Shown: positions 1 through 8,708 of the stretch, piece after piece
Position numbering within the stretch: position 1 is the stretch's first letter
Layout: each line of letters opens with the position of its first letter
From: Pseudoxanthomonas mexicana
GTDB taxonomy: Bacteria; Pseudomonadota; Gammaproteobacteria; Xanthomonadales; Xanthomonadaceae
Direction: 5' to 3'
Assembly (NCBI RefSeq): GCF_001556105.1
Contig: NZ_LSIF01000042.1
Location: forward strand, 1-60,432
DNA length: 60,432 bases
Made by a program: the position numbers and the translations under genes
The notes under the pieces: generated by a model
Seen by the model: the letters and a program-made list of their open reading frames with translations, nothing else
The model's database searches: none
What the model was told of the DNA's origin: nothing

Positions 1-59
1 AAAGGCGCTACGCGCAGAGCGGCGACTGAGTGTCTACAGAACTCTGGCCGGTCCAGACA

Positions 60-377
60 TCAGACGCGTGCGCTGAGCAATCCGATCCGGCGGAACCACA
101 TCTCCAGCGGCACGGTCACCAGCGGCGGCACGGCGGCGATCACGGCCAGCAGCGTGGCCCACCACGGCCAGCGCAGGCGCAGCGCGGCCAGCACGGTGAC
201 GACGACGTAGAACAGGAACGCGCCACCATGCAGCGGCCCGAAGATCTTGACGCCCAGTTCGTTGGCCACCGGCCCGTACTTGAGGAACATGCCGATCAAC
301 AGACCGGCCCAGGTGAAGCCTTCCAGGAAGGCCGCGACAGCGAACAGACGCCCGGCGGGCGCGAGGGGACGGGACAT
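60..377 (-). CDS. DUF3817 small integral membrane protein
   Basis: A 105-residue protein with three hydrophobic segments (about residues 10-30, 45-65 and 72-90). It matches the DUF3817 pattern by the FxxxxxLEGxTWAGLLIGMFLKY block near the N-terminus and the GPxHG motif in the middle. The family's biochemical role is not established. The frame stays open upstream to 506, but the ATG at 377 has GGAG seven bases before it and gives the usual family length, so the longer start is unlikely. The gene is high-GC and probably belongs to the core chromosome. It marks the left border of the AT-richer methyltransferase island. Confidence 0.8.
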   Translation of the reverse strand: MSRPLAPAGRLFAVAAFLEGFTWAGLLIGMFLKYGPVANELGVKIFGPLHGGAFLFYVVVTVLAALRLRWPWWATLLAVIAAVPPLVTVPLEMWFRRIGLLSARV

Positions 378-682
378 GCAGGAACTCCAGTGAGGGATGC
401 CGGATGCGATGGCGGCTGCGGCGCTCGCTGGCGGCTGGATTCTAACGTCTGTTGTATGGGATACGAGCGTTACCAGAAAGAAGACACGCCTTCGTGGAGC
501 CTCCAAGGAGTGTTGTGATAACGCCAGGAGAAGTCCTTCACTTGGATCGGAATTCCGGGCATGTTGGCAGGGCTAAACAGTCCTTATCACGGGTGCACAA
601 AGTCGCTAGAATCCGATGCAACCGCGTAAGTGCGCACCAGTGCGCCTCCACGCTCCATAGACCATAGACGCCTCCTCAATCA
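378..682. other. Intergenic region, DUF3817 gene to methyltransferase gene
   Basis: About 305 bases with no convincing gene. It holds the leaders of the two divergent genes, a 10-bp palindrome CGGAATTCCG at 548-557 and the methyltransferase promoter described separately. Base composition falls toward the right, which fits the left edge of an acquired segment. No tRNA, integrase site or long direct repeat is visible. Confidence 0.5.
584..612 (+). promoter_or_regulatory. Sigma70-type promoter for the methyltransferase gene
   Basis: TTATCA at 584-589, a 17-base spacer and TAGAAT at 607-612 form a good sigma70 match. Transcription would start near 619-620, about 63 bases before the ATG at 683. 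Inferred from sequence only. Confidence 0.5.
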
Positions 683-1744
683 ATGAAACAGATCCTGCCA
701 GTCGCGTGTGTCGATTTGTTCTGTGGAGCTGGCGGCCTCACCCATGGGCTGCTCAGGAAGGGGATTGAGGTCAAGGCCGGCGTAGACGTAGATCCTGCTT
801 GCCGTTTTGCCTACGAGGCAAACAATAAAGGTGCGAAGTTCCTGGAGCGAGATGTCGAATCTCTGACGATTGAGGAGATTTCTCGCCTCTTCCCGAAGAA
901 CAAGTACAGCCTGCTGGCTGGGTGCGCGCCATGTCAGCCGTTCTCGACTTATGCGAAGGGCAAAGATACGAGCGGCGACGCAAAATGGAGCCTGTTGCGC
1001 TCGTTCGCCAAGATGGTTCGGAAGGTTCAACCGGACCTAGTGACTATGGAGAACGTACCTCAACTACCCAAGCACGCGATATTTAACGAGTTCCTTAAGG
1101 CGTTCGACGGATATGACACCTGGCAAGGGATCGTAGAGTGCGAAGCTTACGGAATTCCGCAGAAACGGCGCCGGCTAGTGTTCTTGGCTTCACGCTTAGG
1201 ACCCATCTCGCTGATTCCACCAACGCACAAGAATCGGCACCCCACCGTGGCAGATACGATCCGCTACCTGCCCGACATCAACGCTGGGACTGCTCACTGG
1301 AACGATCCTCTCCACGTAGCTGCGGGAATGAGCGACCTAAACCTTGAGCGAATTCGCCAGTCGCAGCCGGGTGGGTCTTGGGAGGATTGGGACGAAGAAC
1401 TAGTGGCGGATTGCCACCGTCGTGATTCCGGCAAGAGCTTCAGTTCGGTTTACGGGCGGATGCGCTGGGATGAGCCAGCCCCGACCATGACCACGCTCTG
1501 CTATGGATTCGGCAACGGACGCTTTGGGCACCCGGAGCAGGATCGCGCTATCAGCCTACGTGAAGCCGCGTTGTTTCAGACCTTTCCGAGAAGCTATCGG
1601 TTTGTTCCGAAGGGTGAGACCGTGAAATTCAAGACAGTAGGGCGCCTCATCGGAAACGCCGTTCCTGTCAGGCTTGGCGAGGTGATCGCCATGAGCATCA
1701 AGAAGCATCTTGAACAAACTGAAACACAAGGCAGAGTCAACTAG
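683..1744 (+). CDS. DNA (cytosine-5) methyltransferase
   Basis: A 353-residue C5-cytosine methyltransferase that transfers a methyl group from S-adenosylmethionine to cytosine in a specific DNA sequence. Motifs appear in canonical order: DLFCGAGG at 11-18 (motif I, SAM binding), APCQPFS at 82-88 with nucleophile Cys84 (IV), ENV at 123-125 (VI), QKRRR at 160-164 (VIII), and GNAVP at 324-328 (X). The target-recognition region between VIII and IX is short. The target sequence cannot be read from the protein. Its 3' end overlaps the convergent vsr gene by 8 bases, and a GHKL ATPase lies beyond, so it is probably the modification arm of a restriction or defence island. GC is clearly lower than in neighbouring core genes, suggesting horizontal transfer. 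Confidence 0.93.
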   Translation: MKQILPVACVDLFCGAGGLTHGLLRKGIEVKAGVDVDPACRFAYEANNKGAKFLERDVESLTIEEISRLFPKNKYSLLAGCAPCQPFSTYAKGKDTSGDAKWSLLRSFAKMVRKVQPDLVTMENVPQLPKHAIFNEFLKAFDGYDTWQGIVECEAYGIPQKRRRLVFLASRLGPISLIPPTHKNRHPTVADTIRYLPDINAGTAHWNDPLHVAAGMSDLNLERIRQSQPGGSWEDWDEELVADCHRRDSGKSFSSVYGRMRWDEPAPTMTTLCYGFGNGRFGHPEQDRAISLREAALFQTFPRSYRFVPKGETVKFKTVGRLIGNAVPVRLGEVIAMSIKKHLEQTETQGRVN

Positions 1745-2153
1745 GCGGAATCAGTAACCTTCGCAGACGATCAGCCAGCCTCTCCGGCTCACGCGTCTCG
1801 CACTCCCAAACCGTCTCGACACTCCAACCAGCCGCACGAAGCTCAGCTTCCTTTCGTGCATCGCGCTCCACATCGCGGGCGAACTTCTCCAACCAGAATT
1901 CGACATTGGAGCCTGGCGTACTTGCCAAGCGGCAGCCGTGATGCCTGTGCCAGAAGCAACCGTGCACAAAAAGGCAGAGATGTCGGCTGGGAAACACTAG
2001 ATCTGGACGGCCAGGCAAATCTCGACGATGAAGCCGATATCGCGCACCAATTGCATGCGCGATACGACGTACAACCATCTCTGCCCCCGTGTCCTTCTGC
2101 TTTACGGAGCGCATGATGGAGCTTCTTTTTTCTCTGGCGTCGTCCTCAATCAT
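1737..2153 (-). CDS. vsr: Very-short-patch repair endonuclease Vsr
   Basis: A 138-residue Vsr-family endonuclease. These enzymes nick 5' of the thymine in T:G mismatches formed when 5-methylcytosine deaminates, and so protect sites methylated by a partner C5 methyltransferase. Key residues fall at the same numbers as in E. coli Vsr: Asp51 in the GRPDLVF motif, His64 in FVHGCFWH, and His69. Zinc-ligand candidates include Cys66, His71 and Cys74 and Cys117. It lies 6 bases downstream of the GHKL ATPase gene on the same strand, so the two are probably co-transcribed. It converges on the methyltransferase gene with overlapping stops. Full length, no lesion. Confidence 0.93.
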   Translation of the reverse strand: MIEDDAREKRSSIMRSVKQKDTGAEMVVRRIAHAIGARYRLHRRDLPGRPDLVFPSRHLCLFVHGCFWHRHHGCRLASTPGSNVEFWLEKFARDVERDARKEAELRAAGWSVETVWECETREPERLADRLRRLLIPPS

Positions 2154-2159
2154 GTCGGA

Positions 2160-4181
2160 TCAAGTGATGTGCCGAATGATGTCCTCAATGCTAGACACAT
2201 TCGGGGACTTGTCCAGATACTCCTGATAAGCACGCCTTGCGTTAGTGATCATTCCCTTGTAAGTGAATGCCTGCATATCCTGCTTACGTAGGTCATCCAA
2301 CGCATCGCCGAAGGAAGTCCTCGGCAACTCCTCGGTCACAAAATAGACATCAATGGGTGGAGTTCTCCCTTGATAGTTTGCGATATCAGGATGATTCCTT
2401 AGATACTGAGTGACCGCGGCCTTGTACTTCTTACCTTGCTTGATCAAGTCCTCAACCTCGACAGACTTCAAGCCCGGCCTCTTCAACTCAACTATGACGT
2501 GCCGCCCGGTTGAAGTGCGATAAGCAATATCAAGTCGAGCACCAGTTTCACTATCCGGCGCAACTTGCTTCAACTCCTTGGTCAAGGTTTGCTCCATCAC
2601 CTTACTCTCACCAACGGGCCCCCACGTCGGATCAAGCAACCAAAGATGTTCGAACAAATAGTTCTGAGCCACCTTCTCCAAGGCGCCAGGATCAACGATC
2701 TCCTTCTCAAACTTCTCTATAACCTGGAGTCGTGAGCGAGTTATCTGATGATAGTGGCTAGCTTCAATGTCATCCAGATTGTGGAATATTTTCTGGAACT
2801 CAACCGACATTACATCCTGGATCTGCTCAAGCCGATCAAGTTGCTTCCTTATCCGAAGCTTCTCAAATCCCACTATCGCACTACGAACCAAATCTCGCTT
2901 TATCTCATTGCTTTTCGCTTCATCGTTTGAGTGTTCCGTGGACAGAATTGGAGTGATCAACTTCTTGGCGAGCTTAATGTCCCGGGGATCTTCTAGTGAC
3001 TTGTACCAAGTCTCCAGAGCAATCTTCGTTTGCTCGTCGTCGCTTTCTACATTCTGTTGCCGCCGCCAGTCGTCCCACTGATCCGATATCTCCCCAAGCG
3101 CACTCTTTAGCCATTCCCTGACTGCGGAAACCAGAGGATCTCCGGTCTTCACGGCCTCGCGATTGGCGGTCGCCCTGTCCACACCATCAAGATCAAGAAA
3201 ATCTGCATGAATCTCCCCAACCAAGTAGCTGTTGAAAATCTTCGCATTGCCTATGTCTTTAAGCATGTCTTCCTGAAAAACGCGACCATTTGCAAACAGC
3301 GATATTTGATTGATGTTGTCGTCAGTCTTTTTCAGTTGTTTTGGTTTCGCGACAGTGGCTATGAACCCCCGCAAGTCGTACCCGGAGTTCCCATGTGTAA
3401 CGAGGCTACTTAGCCTAGCAACGCATGGCTTGCCGACATCATCCTTAGCCAAGGACGTCGCAAGTGGAAGCTGATCTTTCCGAGTCTCATCATCAAGATC
3501 CCACCAAAACTGCAAATCACCGTGATAGCCACGGTCCCTGGTGGTCACCTCAGCGCCATTGATAAATACTTTGAAGTTATGTGTATCGCCAACCACACTG
3601 AAACGACGGGCAATTCTCGGCCTAAGAAAGGCTTCAGTCTTATCTGTTCCCGAATTCAACTGAGAAAGAAGAATCTTCGTCCCTGTGATTGATTTCCAGT
3701 CGTGGCTTTCACTTACAGGCTCAAGTGTGTAGGTGATGTTCTTCCTTATCTGTTCTCGCAACTTGTCCACCAACACCGCGCCAGCGACGTCCTTGTCGCC
3801 TTCCTTCTTTGACCAAATGTCAATTCGGTTGGCGAGCGAAAACATAGCGAGCTTGCCGATTCCCTTTCGCCCCATAACCGGACGATCAAACTTAGGGCTC
3901 CTACTTCCACCTAGCTGTTCACGCCGAGCGTAGCCGACCTTCAAAAATCTTCCTTGAAGCTCACTACCCCCCATACCATGTCCATCATCCTGCACGACGA
4001 TCGTTCCATCTTTGATGTTGATGTCCACGCGCGTGGCATCCGCATCCCATGCATTTGCAACGATTTCTGTAACGACAGCAGGAGTGCTGCTGTAAAGCCC
4101 GATTCCTAGATGGTTAAGGACATTCAAGTCCACTTCGAGTTTGAATTCAGCATTGCCAGACTCTTCGACCACTGCATTCAC
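2160..4181 (-). CDS. GHKL (MutL/MORC-like) ATPase with C-terminal PD-(D/E)XK nuclease domain
   Basis: A 673-residue protein. The N-terminal third is a GHKL ATPase: N-box E39-x3-N43-x2-D46, DDGHGM at 65-70, and GRKGIGKLA at 104-112. A middle transducer and helical region follows (about 200-500). The C-terminus has an arrangement typical of PD-(D/E)XK nucleases: Asp551, then E565-L-K567, then Q582-x3-Y586. The QxxxY motif is a hallmark of the RecB/Cas4-like branch. GHKL proteins of this kind are known as components of prokaryotic restriction-modification loci and as relatives of eukaryotic MORC proteins; some carry fused nuclease domains. I infer an ATP-dependent restriction or DNA-sensing nuclease paired with the methyltransferase. 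GC is near 50% by eye, well below the flanks. It starts at ATG 4181 and is followed by vsr after 6 bases. Confidence 0.8.
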   Translation of the reverse strand: MNAVVEESGNAEFKLEVDLNVLNHLGIGLYSSTPAVVTEIVANAWDADATRVDINIKDGTIVVQDDGHGMGGSELQGRFLKVGYARREQLGGSRSPKFDRPVMGRKGIGKLAMFSLANRIDIWSKKEGDKDVAGAVLVDKLREQIRKNITYTLEPVSESHDWKSITGTKILLSQLNSGTDKTEAFLRPRIARRFSVVGDTHNFKVFINGAEVTTRDRGYHGDLQFWWDLDDETRKDQLPLATSLAKDDVGKPCVARLSSLVTHGNSGYDLRGFIATVAKPKQLKKTDDNINQISLFANGRVFQEDMLKDIGNAKIFNSYLVGEIHADFLDLDGVDRATANREAVKTGDPLVSAVREWLKSALGEISDQWDDWRRQQNVESDDEQTKIALETWYKSLEDPRDIKLAKKLITPILSTEHSNDEAKSNEIKRDLVRSAIVGFEKLRIRKQLDRLEQIQDVMSVEFQKIFHNLDDIEASHYHQITRSRLQVIEKFEKEIVDPGALEKVAQNYLFEHLWLLDPTWGPVGESKVMEQTLTKELKQVAPDSETGARLDIAYRTSTGRHVIVELKRPGLKSVEVEDLIKQGKKYKAAVTQYLRNHPDIANYQGRTPPIDVYFVTEELPRTSFGDALDDLRKQDMQAFTYKGMITNARRAYQEYLDKSPNVSSIEDIIRHIT

Positions 4182-4371
4182 TGCGCACCTCCCTTTTGTG
4201 CGTTCCTTCCATCGTTAAGGGCCATCTGAGATCGCCCTCTCTAATAGGAAACTAATTCTCGATATCTGACCCTAGCCAGGCCCGCCTTATCACCGTCAAT
4301 CTTGCGCTGATTGGTCGCACGAACCGAATTTTCCAACAGTCTTAGCCAAGCCTGCGATGGAAGCAACGACA

Positions 4372-5466
4372 TCACCTCTCCAGCCCGAGGAAGACAAGGA
4401 CACGGCCCAGTTCTTCCTGAAGCGCCACACGAAACGCAGCATCCTTCGGCCCACGCCCACCCACATACCCAAACGTAGACCGCAGCTCCCCCTCAACCAC
4501 ACTCAGATTCGCCCATCCGATCACCCGGTCGCCCCACAGCACCGGTAGCGCGTAATACCCCAGCTTCCGCTTCGGTGCCGGCGTGTACGCCTCGAAGCGG
4601 TATGTCCAGCCCCAGAACAACTCGAACCGCCGCCGGTCCCACACCACCGGATCGAACGGCGTCAGCAGGCGCACCTGGTCATCCGGCTTCCAGCGCCGCG
4701 AGCGCGGATCCTCGTCCGTCGGCCAGTACCAGTCCACCCCGTCGACCCGCGCCGTGCCCAAGCGCTGGCGCGCACGCTTCAATGCCGCTGCACGCAAGCC
4801 GGCCCACTGCGGCACACCGCTACGCAGATACCCGAGCAACTGGCACAGGCTGGCCGCCGGCAACGGAGCGTATTTGTTGACGATGATGTCGAGCAGCGCA
4901 TCCAGCCGCGCCTCCGCATCGGACGCCGCGACCGGTGTCGCGTCGCCGATGCGCGGCGCATAGACCCGCGTGCCGCCCTCGCGACGCGCGACCCGCAGCA
5001 GGCCGCGGTAGTGCATGCCGTCCAGCAACTGCGTGCTCGCGTTCGACGAACCGCCGAACCAGTTGGTCGTCTTGCCATGGCCGAAATGCGCATCCACCTC
5101 GCGCGGATGCGCGGTGCCACGCTCAGTGACGAACTCCAGCACCGCACGCGCCTGCTTCCAGCGCGCGGGCGTCCACGCCTCGCGGGCCGTGCGCGGATGC
5201 ATCAGCTGGTGATGCGCGCGTGGCAGGAAGCCGTAGTTGACGAAGAAGTCTTCTTCCAGCGGCAGGCGTGGATACCGCCGCTCCAGGTCGCCGGCGCGAT
5301 AGCCGGCGACGCGGTGGCGCAGGGTCAGATCCTGCGCGCGTGCCGGCGCCCGGATCGGGTCCGCCTGCACGAAGCCCAGCCGCTGGATCGCCCGCGGCAG
5401 GGTCGTTGGTTTGAACAGGCTGCGGGCGACGGCATAGCGGCGCAGGTGATCCCCCGTCAGCGCCAT
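4372..5466 (-). CDS. YcaQ/AlkX-like winged-helix DNA glycosylase
   Basis: A 364-residue member of the HTH_42 (YcaQ/AlkZ) family. These enzymes excise bulky alkylated bases and unhook DNA interstrand crosslinks. The family's catalytic QxD/QxQ element is seen as Q34-A35-D36 in the segment FVQADPIRAPARAQDL; QxD is the YcaQ-type version. Other family blocks include EEDFFVNYGFLPRAHH (about 91-106) and the C-terminal RLLTPFDPVVWDRRR and FELFWGWTYRFEAYTP. The gene is high-GC, unlike the island to its left, so it probably marks the return to core chromosome. It stands alone on the minus strand. A generic winged-helix annotation would also fit, but length and motifs favour the glycosylase family. Confidence 0.85.
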   Translation of the reverse strand: MALTGDHLRRYAVARSLFKPTTLPRAIQRLGFVQADPIRAPARAQDLTLRHRVAGYRAGDLERRYPRLPLEEDFFVNYGFLPRAHHQLMHPRTAREAWTPARWKQARAVLEFVTERGTAHPREVDAHFGHGKTTNWFGGSSNASTQLLDGMHYRGLLRVARREGGTRVYAPRIGDATPVAASDAEARLDALLDIIVNKYAPLPAASLCQLLGYLRSGVPQWAGLRAAALKRARQRLGTARVDGVDWYWPTDEDPRSRRWKPDDQVRLLTPFDPVVWDRRRFELFWGWTYRFEAYTPAPKRKLGYYALPVLWGDRVIGWANLSVVEGELRSTFGYVGGRGPKDAAFRVALQEELGRVLVFLGLER

Positions 5467-5511
5467 GCTGTGCGGCCCATGGCCAGTGCGTCCTTCATCG
5501 ACGCGGCAAGA

Positions 5512-5733
5512 TCATGCCGCTACGTCGATGTATTCCACTTGGCTCGAAGGCGGCGGAATCGCCGCACCATCCTCGCGCAACCCGGCGAGATGAAGGGCGA
5601 TGGCATCGTGGATCAGGGCTTCCACGTCAGCCTTCGAGGCACCGGTGGCGACACAACCGGGCAGGTCCGGCACATAAGCGGAATAGTTGTTGCCCGCTTG
5701 TTCGATGACGATGGCGTAGCGCATGGAAGTCAC
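5512..5733 (-). CDS. hicB: HicB-family antitoxin
   Basis: A 73-residue protein with the HicB fold. It opens MRYAIVIE, continues with YSAYVPDLPGCVATGAS, and has a helix resembling the HicB region that contacts HicA. HicB proteins neutralise HicA and often repress their own operon. No separate C-terminal DNA-binding domain is apparent, so this is a short-form HicB. Its first codons overlap the hicA stop by 4 bases, so the two are translationally coupled. An internal ATG three codons in is equally plausible as the start. The pair lies between aceE and the glycosylase gene. Confidence 0.85.
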   Translation of the reverse strand: MTSMRYAIVIEQAGNNYSAYVPDLPGCVATGASKADVEALIHDAIALHLAGLREDGAAIPPPSSQVEYIDVAA

Positions 5734-5924
5734 CTCTTGATCCCGGCCTGTTTCAGAATGCTGCCCAGCGTGCCCGGGGCCACATCATCGCCCGGCTTGC
5801 CGGCGACTGTCACCCGGCCCGGAAGCGTCGGGTGTTTGAACTGACGGTGGCTGCCGGTCTGGCCCACTTGCTGCCATCCCGCATCCCTGAGCTGCTGCAA
5901 CACATCGCGGATCTTCGGCGGCAT
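5730..5924 (-). CDS. hicA: HicA-family mRNA interferase toxin
   Basis: A 64-residue HicA protein with a dsRNA-binding-like fold and the catalytic GSHRQFKHP motif (His26), followed by GRVTVAGKPGDDVAPGTLGSILKQAGI. HicA toxins cleave mRNA when released from HicB. The frame is open back to 6011, but ATG 5924 gives the normal family size and the typical start MPPKIRDV. It is the first gene of a hicA-hicB operon. It lies about 90 bases downstream of aceE, with a 12-bp perfect hairpin between, so it may receive some read-through from aceE. Confidence 0.85.
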   Translation of the reverse strand: MPPKIRDVLQQLRDAGWQQVGQTGSHRQFKHPTLPGRVTVAGKPGDDVAPGTLGSILKQAGIKR

Positions 5925-5977
5925 GTTCGCATTCCTTGCGAAGTGAGCGGATCGTCCTGCTCCGCACGCATCCACTG

Positions 5978-6005
5978 CGCCCTCTCCCGACTGCGGGAGA
6001 GGGCG
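5978..6005. repeat. Perfect 12-bp hairpin between aceE and hicA
   Basis: Arms CGCCCTCTCCCG and CGGGAGAGGGCG with a 4-base ACTG loop. It resembles the core of the longer CCCTCTCC...GGAGAGGG repeats at 30861 and 34243. There is no T-tract on either side, so it is better read as a dispersed palindrome than as an intrinsic terminator. Confidence 0.7.
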
Positions 6006-6014
6006 TATCAACGG

Positions 6015-8708
6015 TCAGACGGTGACCGGGTTCGCCTTGTCCACGTCGATCTTGTACTGCTTGATCGCGCGGGCGACGTCCTTGCCGGTCATCTTGCCTT
6101 CCTTCGCCAGCGCGGCGATGGCCGCGTGGGCGATGTAGTAACGGTCTACCTCGAAGAAGCGACGCAGGTTGATACGCGTGTCGCTGCGACCGAAGCCGTC
6201 CGTGCCCAGCACCGTGTACGCCGCCGGCACGAACGCGCGGATCTGGTCCGTGTAGGCGCGCACGTAGTCGGTCGCGGCGATCACCGGACCCTGGCGGCCT
6301 TCCAGCAGCTCCGTCACGTACGGCTTGCGCGGCGTCTTCGCTTCCGGGTTCAGACGGTTCCAGCGCTCCGCGTCGAAGCCATCACGACGCAGCTCGTTGA
6401 AGCTCGGGCACGACCAGATGTCGGCGGTGACGCCGAAATCCTTGTCCAGCAGTTCGGCCGCCGCGATCGCTTCGCGCAAGATGGTGCCGCTGCCCAGCAG
6501 CTGCACGCGCAGCTCGCCCTTCTTCGGCTTGCCGGCGTCGGTCAGCAGGTACATGCCCTTGATGATGCCCTCGGCCGCGCCTTCCGGCATGTCCGGGTGG
6601 GTGTAGTTCTCGTTCATCAGGGTGACGTAGTAGTACTCGTCCACCTGCTCCTGCAGCATCTTCTGCATGCCGTGCTGCAGGACCACCGCGACCTCGAAGC
6701 CGAAGGTCGGATCGTAGCTGCGCACGTTGGGAATGCTGCCGGCGATGACGTGGCTGAAGCCGTCCTCGTGCTGCAGGCCCTCACCATTGATCGTGGTGCG
6801 GCCGGCGGTGCCGCCGAGCAGGAAGCCACGCGTGCGCATGTCGGCCGCCTGCCAGGCGATGTCGCCGATGCGCTGGAAGCCGAACATCGAGTAGTAGATG
6901 TAGAACGGCAGCATCGGCACGTTGCTGACCGAATAGCTGGTGCCCGCGGCCATCCACGACGCCATCGCGCCCGGCTCGCTGATGCCCTGCTGCAGCACCT
7001 GGCCGGACTGGTCCTCGCGGTAGTACATCAGCTGGTCGGCGTCGACCGGCTTGTACTTCTGGCCGAACGGCGCGTAGATGCCGATCTGGCGGAACAGGCC
7101 TTCCATGCCGAACGTGCGCGCCTCGTCGGCGACGATCGGCACCAGGCGCGGACCGACCTGCTTGTCGCGCAGGGCGATGTTCAGGCCCTGCACCAACGCC
7201 ATGGTGGTGGAGATCTCGCGCTCGCCCGAACTCTTCAGCAGGCGCTCGAACGCTTCCAGCTTCGGCGTCTCGAACGACTCGCTGGCCTTGCGGCGACGCT
7301 GCGGCAGGTAACCGCCCAGCGCGGCGCGGCGCGATTTCAGGTACTGGATTTCCGGCGAGTCCTCGCCCGGGTGGTAGAACGGCACCTGTGCCGACTCTTC
7401 CAGCTGCTTGTCGGTGACCGGGATGTTGAAGCGGTCGCGGAACGTGCGGATCGCTTCGTCGTCCAGCTTCTTGGTCTGGTGGGTCGGGTTGAGCGATTCG
7501 CCCGCCGAACCCATGCCGTAGCCCTTCACCGTCTTGGCCAGGATCACCGTGGGCATGCCCTTGGTGTTCACCGCCTCGTGGTAGGCCGCGTAGACCTTGT
7601 GCGGATCGTGGCCGCCGCGGTTGAGGCGCCAGATGTCGTCGTCGGACAGGTTGGCGACCATGGCCGCCGTTTCCGGGTACTTGCCGAAGAAGTTGTCGCG
7701 CGTGTACTTGCCGCCGAACGCCTTGCAGTTCTGGTATTCGCCGTCGACGGTTTCCATCATCAGCTTCTTCAACGCGCCGCTGGTGTCGCGGGCGAGGAGC
7801 GGATCCCAGTAGCTGCCCCACAGCAGCTTGATGACGTTCCAGCCACCGCCGCGGAACACGCCTTCCAGTTCCTGGATGATCTTGCCGTTGCCGCGCACCG
7901 GGCCGTCCAGGCGCTGCAGGTTGCAGTTGACCACGAAGATCAGGTTGTCGAGGCCTTCACGACCGGCCAGCGCGATGGCGCCGAGGGTTTCCGGCTCGTC
8001 GCTCTCGCCGTCGCCGATGAAGCACCACACCTTGCGGTCGGACTTCTCGATCAGGCCGCGGTGCTCCAGGTACTTCATGAACTGCGCCTGGTAGATCGCC
8101 GCCAGCGGGCCGAGGCCCATCGACACGGTCGGGGTCTGCCAGTAGTCCGGCATCAGCCACGGATGCGGGTAGGACGAAATGCCCTGGCCATCGACTTCCA
8201 TGCGGAAGTTGTCGAGCTGCTGCTCGTTGATGCGGCCCTCCAGGTACGAGCGGGCGTAGATGCCCGGCGCGCTGTGGCCCTGGATGAACAGCAGGTCGCC
8301 CGGATGGCTGTCGGACGGTGCGCGCCAGAAGTGGTTGAAGCCGACGTCGTACAGCGTCGCGCCGGAGGCGAAGCTGGCGATGTGGCCGCCGAGGTCGCCG
8401 GGCTTGCGGTTGGCGCGCACGACGGTGGCCATCGCGTTCCAGCGGATGATCGAGCGGATGCGCCATTCCAGCGCAGCGTCACCGGGGCTCTTGGCCTCGT
8501 TCTGCGGCGCGATGGTGTTGACGTATTCGGTGGTCGGCGAGAACGGCAGGTAGGCACCGGCGCGGCGGGTGACTTCGACCATGCCTTCGAGCAACTGGTG
8601 AGCACGCAGGGCGCCGTTCTTCTCGATCACCGCCTGCATGGAATCGATCCATTCGCGGGATTCCTGCGGATCCGGATCGCTCTGCAACATCTCGTTCAAC
8701 CAGTTCAT
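6015..8708 (-). CDS. aceE: Pyruvate dehydrogenase E1 component, homodimeric type
   Basis: An 897-residue thiamine-diphosphate enzyme. It decarboxylates pyruvate and reductively acetylates the lipoyl domain of E2, feeding acetyl-CoA to the TCA cycle. Length and blocks match homodimeric AceE: SPTTEYVNTIAPQ near the start, GDGESDEPE in the ThDP-binding region, and the C-terminal transketolase-like domain ending in KANPVTV-like residues. ATG 8708 is preceded by AGGAG at a 5-base spacing; the GTG six bases upstream lies against that ribosome site and is unlikely. E2 and E3 genes are not adjacent, as is common in xanthomonads. The divergent upstream region carries two inverted repeats that could be operators. 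Confidence 0.97.
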   Translation of the reverse strand: MNWLNEMLQSDPDPQESREWIDSMQAVIEKNGALRAHQLLEGMVEVTRRAGAYLPFSPTTEYVNTIAPQNEAKSPGDAALEWRIRSIIRWNAMATVVRANRKPGDLGGHIASFASGATLYDVGFNHFWRAPSDSHPGDLLFIQGHSAPGIYARSYLEGRINEQQLDNFRMEVDGQGISSYPHPWLMPDYWQTPTVSMGLGPLAAIYQAQFMKYLEHRGLIEKSDRKVWCFIGDGESDEPETLGAIALAGREGLDNLIFVVNCNLQRLDGPVRGNGKIIQELEGVFRGGGWNVIKLLWGSYWDPLLARDTSGALKKLMMETVDGEYQNCKAFGGKYTRDNFFGKYPETAAMVANLSDDDIWRLNRGGHDPHKVYAAYHEAVNTKGMPTVILAKTVKGYGMGSAGESLNPTHQTKKLDDEAIRTFRDRFNIPVTDKQLEESAQVPFYHPGEDSPEIQYLKSRRAALGGYLPQRRRKASESFETPKLEAFERLLKSSGEREISTTMALVQGLNIALRDKQVGPRLVPIVADEARTFGMEGLFRQIGIYAPFGQKYKPVDADQLMYYREDQSGQVLQQGISEPGAMASWMAAGTSYSVSNVPMLPFYIYYSMFGFQRIGDIAWQAADMRTRGFLLGGTAGRTTINGEGLQHEDGFSHVIAGSIPNVRSYDPTFGFEVAVVLQHGMQKMLQEQVDEYYYVTLMNENYTHPDMPEGAAEGIIKGMYLLTDAGKPKKGELRVQLLGSGTILREAIAAAELLDKDFGVTADIWSCPSFNELRRDGFDAERWNRLNPEAKTPRKPYVTELLEGRQGPVIAATDYVRAYTDQIRAFVPAAYTVLGTDGFGRSDTRINLRRFFEVDRYYIAHAAIAALAKEGKMTGKDVARAIKQYKIDVDKANPVTV

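Noticed and set aside
4182..4371. Promoter of the GHKL ATPase gene on the minus strand
   Set aside because: TTGACG occurs upstream but no -10 at proper spacing is convincing, so it is not listed.
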